Source of the DNA: Pseudomonadota bacterium
GTDB taxonomy: Bacteria > Pseudomonadota > Gammaproteobacteria > Acidithiobacillales > Acidithiobacillaceae
Direction of reading: 5' to 3'
DNA: 64,000 bases
Assembly (NCBI GenBank): GCA_021821885.1
Contig: JAKARO010000003.1
Coordinates: forward strand, 86,627-150,626
The notes beneath the pieces were generated by a model. The model worked only from the letters and a program-made list of their open reading frames with translations, did no database searches and was not told the origin of the DNA. This document shows, in pieces, positions 60,630 to 64,000 of this stretch; the stretch's first letter is position 1; each line of letters starts with the position of its first letter. The position numbers and the translations under genes are program-made.

Positions 60630-62417
60630 ATGACCCGTTATCCCTGGTGGAAGTACCTCATCATTTTGGCTGTAGTGCTGCCGTCCATTTTCTACGCCCT
60701 GCCGAATCTTTACGGCTGGCGTCCGGCAGTGGAGGTGCGTGCACCTGTGGGTACCGTACTGCCTTCAGCCGCTGCCATGGCAGGCTGGCTCCGCCAGTCC
60801 GGAATTGCGTTTGTGCGGATGGCTGGCGGAGTGAATGGAGGCGTAACATTCTACTTTCCCAATGACAATGCCCAAGGACTGGCAGAAACCCTGCTCCAGA
60901 ATCGCCTGCCGCAGAATGCGCAGGTCATTCTTTCCCAGAAGTCGGCAGAGCCGTCCTGGATGTCAGAGTTTGGCGCAGAGCCAGTCAATCTCGGACTTGA
61001 TCTGAGGGGCGGCGTGTATTTGCTCCTGCGCGTGGACATGGAAGCGGTTATCCACCACCACATGCAGGAGTATGGTAACGGCGTGCGAACCCTCCTGCGC
61101 CATGAGAACCTGCAGTATGTGGCTGTCAGCCAGAATGGTTCAGCCGGTCTTTCCGTAGAAATGGCGAACGAAGATCTTGCCAGGCGCGCAGAGCAGGTTA
61201 TTGCCGGGAAATACCCTGAACTTTCGGTACAGCTGCAGCCAAATGCCATTCTCAAGATCGCCATCACGGCTGCGTCCGTACAGAAAATGACGGATGAGGC
61301 GCTCCAGCAGGCCATCGTGGTCATACGCAACCGTATCGACCAGCTGGGAGTCGCGGAGCCGGAAATCCAGCGGCAGGGCAGGGAACATATCGCGGTCCAG
61401 CTTCCTGGTGTACAGGATACCCAGCGGGCCAAGGCCATTATTGGCTCGACGGCCCAGCTGGAATTCCGGATGGTCGCGAATGGTGGGGATCTTGCCGCGG
61501 CGCTCAAAGGGAAGATTCCTCCCGGGGATGCCCTGTATTACGGTGCGAATGGTGCACCCTATCTTCTGCATAAGGAAACGGTACTGACTGGCCGTTATCT
61601 GAGCGGAGCGGCTGCCGGTGTTGACAGCAATTCGGGACAGTCTATCGTGAACATCAGTTTTGATAGCGTTGGAACCCGCATTTTTGGAGATTTGACCAGC
61701 AAGAATGTTGGGAAACGTATGGCCATTCTTCTTGATAACCGGGTAGTCACTGCACCAGTCATCCGTGAGGCTATTACCGGTGGCCGGGCGCAGATCGACG
61801 GATTTCCCAGTCTGAAAGTGGCCAGCAACGTGGCAATCGAACTCCGGGCGGGCGCCCTGCCTGCACCTGTGCATGTCTCGGAGGAGCGTACCGTTGGACC
61901 GACCCTGGGACAGGACTCCATACACGATGGGGTTATGGCAGTTCTTTTTGGCATGCTTTTTGTCATGTTTTTCATGACATTTTACTATCGGGCATTTGGC
62001 CTGATAGCCGACCTCGCCATTCTGGTAAATGTACTGGCCATTCTCGCTGTGCTTTCGATCGTTGGGGGATCGCTGACCCTTCCGGGACTTGCCGGAATTG
62101 TGCTTAAAATTGGTCTGGCTGTTGATGCCAATGTACTGGTTTTTGAGCGGATCCGCGAGGAAGTCCGCCGGGGAATGAGCCCCCGTGCCGGAATTGATGC
62201 CGGATTCCGGAAAGCCTTTGCCACCATTGTGGATTCCAATATTACAGTGCTTATTGCAGCCCTGACCCTTTTTCAGTTTGGTACAGGAGCCATCAAGGGA
62301 TTCGCGCTTGTTCTGACTATTGGCGTCATGGTGTCAATGTTTACGGCTACCCTAATGAGCCGTGGAATTGTGGAACTCGCCCTAGGTCGGCGGCGGGTAG
62401 AAAAACTCTGGATCTGA
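60630..62417 (+). CDS. secD: protein translocase subunit SecD
   Basis: 595 residues. The first membrane helix is at about residues 8-26, followed by the large periplasmic P1 region (NLGLDLRGGVYLLLRVDMEAV; VVIRNRIDQLGVAEPEIQRQGREHIAVQLPGVQD) and a C-terminal block of five membrane helices (VLFGMLFVMFFMTFYYRAFGLIADLAILVNVLAIL, LTLPGLAGIVLKIGLAVDANVLVFERIREE). The DLRGG, GLAVDANVLVFERIREE and related proton-channel motifs are intact. SecD with SecF uses the proton gradient to pull preproteins out of SecYEG. Confidence 0.97.
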   Translation: MTRYPWWKYLIILAVVLPSIFYALPNLYGWRPAVEVRAPVGTVLPSAAAMAGWLRQSGIAFVRMAGGVNGGVTFYFPNDNAQGLAETLLQNRLPQNAQVILSQKSAEPSWMSEFGAEPVNLGLDLRGGVYLLLRVDMEAVIHHHMQEYGNGVRTLLRHENLQYVAVSQNGSAGLSVEMANEDLARRAEQVIAGKYPELSVQLQPNAILKIAITAASVQKMTDEALQQAIVVIRNRIDQLGVAEPEIQRQGREHIAVQLPGVQDTQRAKAIIGSTAQLEFRMVANGGDLAAALKGKIPPGDALYYGANGAPYLLHKETVLTGRYLSGAAAGVDSNSGQSIVNISFDSVGTRIFGDLTSKNVGKRMAILLDNRVVTAPVIREAITGGRAQIDGFPSLKVASNVAIELRAGALPAPVHVSEERTVGPTLGQDSIHDGVMAVLFGMLFVMFFMTFYYRAFGLIADLAILVNVLAILAVLSIVGGSLTLPGLAGIVLKIGLAVDANVLVFERIREEVRRGMSPRAGIDAGFRKAFATIVDSNITVLIAALTLFQFGTGAIKGFALVLTIGVMVSMFTATLMSRGIVELALGRRRVEKLWI

Positions 62418-62426
62418 GGCGCCTCT

Positions 62427-63377
62427 ATGGAACTTTTTAAATCCCGTACGCATGTGGACTTCATGTCCCGCCGCTGGCTCTTCCTGGGTTTCTCGGCCCT
62501 GCTGATTGCTGCCTCCCTGGTCGCCTACCTGGTGCGTGGCCTTGATTACAGCATCGATTTTACCGGTGGTACTCTGGTAGAACTGTCTTTTGCCAAAACC
62601 CCAGATCTGGCGACCGTGCGCAGTACCCTGGGGCGGGTAGGATACCAGGACGCGGTCGTCCAGACTTTTGGCGGAGACCGGGACCTCCTGATCCGCCTCC
62701 GTACCCGTCCAGGAGAAAGCAGCTCGGTGGCCGGGAAAATTCTGGGGGTTTTTCGGGGAGATCCTCAGGCCTATCCGGGTGTTCAGCTACGCCGTACCGA
62801 ATATGTCGGGCCCGAGGTAGGGAAGGAGCTCCGCAACAAGGGTATCCTGGCTCTTGTTGTGGTGACCATTGGCATTCTCATTTATGTTGGTTTCCGCTTT
62901 GAGTGGCGCTTTGCAGTGGGCGGGGTTCTGGCCATGCTCCACGATCCCATTCTTGTTGTAGGCTATTTTGCCATTTCCCAGCAGGAGTTTTCCCTGACGG
63001 TCATTGCAGCCCTGCTGGTAATCATGGGGTATTCCCTGAATGATACGGTCGTAGTCTTTGACCGCATGCGGGAAGACCTCCGGGCATCGCGAAGCGGGGA
63101 TGTGGCCGGGATTTTTAACACGGCTATCAACGAGACGCTCTCCCGCACGGTCATTACCAGCTTCATCACCTTCATGGTGGCCCTTGCACTATTCATTTTT
63201 GGGGGACCCGTAATACACGGGTTTGCTACCGCGCTGCTGATTGGGGTCGTTGTGGGAACCTATTCCTCCATTTTTGTGGCAAGTCCTATTGCACTCTGGC
63301 TTGGACTCAAGCGGGAACATGTTCTCAAAAGGCAGTTTGTGAGTGCCAGGGACCGCAATGACGGAGCCACGCTGTAA
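62427..63377 (+). CDS. secF: protein translocase subunit SecF
   Basis: 316 residues. The N-terminal membrane helix is followed by RGLDYSIDFTGGTLVELSF and a smaller periplasmic domain, then five helices with ISQQEFSLTVIAALLVIMGYSLNDTVVVFDRMREDLR, including the conserved Asp and Arg of the RND-type proton channel. It is 9 nt after secD. The small hairpin CAGGAA/TTCCTG (63381-63395) follows its stop but has no T-run. Confidence 0.97.
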   Translation: MELFKSRTHVDFMSRRWLFLGFSALLIAASLVAYLVRGLDYSIDFTGGTLVELSFAKTPDLATVRSTLGRVGYQDAVVQTFGGDRDLLIRLRTRPGESSSVAGKILGVFRGDPQAYPGVQLRRTEYVGPEVGKELRNKGILALVVVTIGILIYVGFRFEWRFAVGGVLAMLHDPILVVGYFAISQQEFSLTVIAALLVIMGYSLNDTVVVFDRMREDLRASRSGDVAGIFNTAINETLSRTVITSFITFMVALALFIFGGPVIHGFATALLIGVVVGTYSSIFVASPIALWLGLKREHVLKRQFVSARDRNDGATL

Positions 63378-63443
63378 TTCCAGGAAGATTTCCTGTTCCT
63401 GATCTTGTGGACTGACATAGGATGCTTTACTGTATCCGATCCG

Positions 63444-63532
63444 GGAGAGGTACCGAAGTGGCCATAACGGCGCCGACTCGAAATCGGATGGACGGCAACG
63501 TCACGTGGGTTCGAATCCCACCCTCTCCGCCA
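63444..63532 (+). tRNA. tRNA-Ser(CGA)
   Basis: 89 nt including encoded CCA. The acceptor stem GGAGAGG pairs with CCTCTCC, discriminator G; the anticodon arm is CCGA-CTCGAAA-TCGG with anticodon CGA at 63479-63481; a long variable arm (GGACGGCAACGTCA region) marks it as tRNA-Ser; the T arm is GTGGG-TTCGAAT-CCCAC. Unlike the other serine tRNA in this window it has no intron. Its 3' end is the likely integration site of the element that begins just downstream. Confidence 0.97.
63510..63532 (+). other. probable attachment site at the tRNA 3' end
   Basis: The T-arm and acceptor end of tRNA-Ser(CGA), immediately upstream of an integrase in the same orientation, is the typical att core of tRNA-targeting elements. 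The second copy would lie beyond the window, so the boundaries of the core cannot be seen. Confidence 0.5.
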
Positions 63533-63538
63533 ATATTA

Positions 63539-63577
63539 TTAACCTGCTGGATTTGCTGTTCAAAAAAGGCAGGTTAA
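63539..63577 (+). repeat. inverted repeat next to the tRNA
   Basis: TTAACCTGC (63539-63547) and GCAGGTTAA (63569-63577) form a perfect 9-bp inverted repeat with a 21-nt AT-rich loop, between the tRNA and the integrase. It may be an integrase arm-type site or an RNA hairpin. Confidence 0.55.
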
Positions 63578-63596
63578 CGCACAGGCGCCACTCATT

Positions 63597-63625
63597 AGGT
63601 GGCCTCCTAACCTAAGAGGCCACCT
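63597..63625 (+). promoter_or_regulatory. hairpin covering the integrase ribosome site and start
   Basis: AGGTGGCCTC (63597-63606) pairs perfectly with GAGGCCACCT (63616-63625), loop 9 nt. The right arm contains most of the AAGAGG ribosome site and the first base of the TTG start, so the folded form would hide the translation start. Confidence 0.6.
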
Positions 63626-64000
63626 TGAAACTACCTTCAAGACTGTTCCAGTCGCGCCACGGCGTGTTCTATTTCCGGATCCAGTATCGGGTCGAATCGA
63701 AGCGCATCGACCGTCGCATCTCTCTGCAAACCAGAACTCCGACAGTTGCCAAGGCCAAAGCCCTGCAAATTTCTGCGATAATGGCCAGAAGTAAAATGGC
63801 TGGGGCTAACATGAGCAAATGCAATCCCGACGACCCCTCAACCTGGCAGAGCGTTCTCGGCACTCCCAAATCACCCCGAAAACTCGATCTCGATCTGCCG
63901 AACGGCATGAGCTTGCGCAACATTAACACTCCGGAAGACATCGAGAATGCGAAGAAGATGCTTGGAGTTTCTCAACATCAGATCGATCTAAGATGTGGCT
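63625..64000 (+). CDS. tyrosine recombinase/integrase, N-terminal part
   Basis: Open from TTG 63625 to the window end (125 codons, no stop). AAGAGG lies 5 nt upstream of the TTG. The start LKLPSRLFQSRHGVFYFRIQYRVESKRIDRRISLQTRTPTVAKAKAL is the arm-DNA-binding domain seen at the N-terminus of phage-type integrases; the catalytic domain with its Arg and Tyr residues would be downstream. Its position after tRNA-Ser(CGA), in the same direction, and AT-richer base composition mark it as the first gene of an integrated island or prophage. Confidence 0.8.
   Translation, partial: MKLPSRLFQSRHGVFYFRIQYRVESKRIDRRISLQTRTPTVAKAKALQISAIMARSKMAGANMSKCNPDDPSTWQSVLGTPKSPRKLDLDLPNGMSLRNINTPEDIENAKKMLGVSQHQIDLRCG

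Noticed and set aside
63381..63395. CAGGAA/TTCCTG hairpin after secF as a terminator
   Set aside because: Only 6 bp and no T-run follows; too weak to call.

Overview
The window is a dense, mostly core-genome stretch from a gammaproteobacterium-like organism. The gene set best fits the Acidithiobacillia (Acidithiobacillus and relatives). Pointers are moderately high GC, the hfq-hflX-hflK-hflC-hisZ-purA and leuB-asd-fimV-truA-trpFBA-accD-folC-cvpA-purF-metZ orders, an Aquifex-type fused ATP sulfurylase/APS kinase, HisZ and MetZ, ornithine-lipid genes, and a CIRCE-controlled groESL. The taxonomic call is inference from gene content, not a search.

Layout. 1-7236 (+): end of rodZ, ispG, hisS, yfgM-like, bamB, der, a small membrane protein and sixA, tightly packed. 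7308-11020 (+): a DsrE-like gene, then pstS-pstC-pstA behind four 11-bp Pho-box units; pstB and phoU are not here. 11046-14488 (-): maf (yceF type) and ppc. 14655-20902 (+): hfq-hflX-hflK-hflC-hisZ-purA. 21054-22735 (+): olsB-olsA, an ornithine-lipid pair with its own Pho-box-like repeats. 22882-29802 (-): gltB-gltD-hemE. 29993-30298 (+): a tRNA-Ser(UGA) gene interrupted in its anticodon by a 216-nt group I intron, followed by a strong terminator. 30418-30753 (+): a small exported glycine-zipper protein. 30867-36818 (-): rqcH-like, sat-cysC fusion, a phosphoribosyltransferase, groEL and groES. 36955-41969 (-): an alpha/beta hydrolase, an intergenic block with two look-alike candidate small RNAs, a photolyase, and moeA-mobB-mobA. 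42014-56006 (+): an unknown gene, leuB, asd, fimV, truA, trpF-trpB-trpA, accD, folC, cvpA, purF, metZ. 56071-63377 (+): CBS protein, CorC/HlyC-type protein, queA, tgt, yajC, secD, secF. 63444-64000 (+): tRNA-Ser(CGA), then the start of a tyrosine integrase, i.e. the left end of an integrated element.

How it fits together. Most genes are housekeeping: isoprenoid and envelope assembly, protein quality control, purine, histidine, tryptophan, leucine, methionine and glutamate synthesis, tRNA modification and Sec export. Two regulatory themes stand out. One is phosphate starvation: Pho-box-like repeats in the same 11-bp register and the same distance from a -10 precede both pstSCA and olsBA, which suggests coordinated phosphate uptake and replacement of phospholipid by ornithine lipid. 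The other is RNA-level control: hfq and, about 23 kb away, two tandem sibling small-RNA candidates whose exposed segment is complementary to Shine-Dalgarno sequences. The single most striking item is the self-splicing-type intron inside tRNA-Ser(UGA), whose P1, P2, P3, P4, P5, P7, P8 and P9 helices can all be drawn from the sequence.
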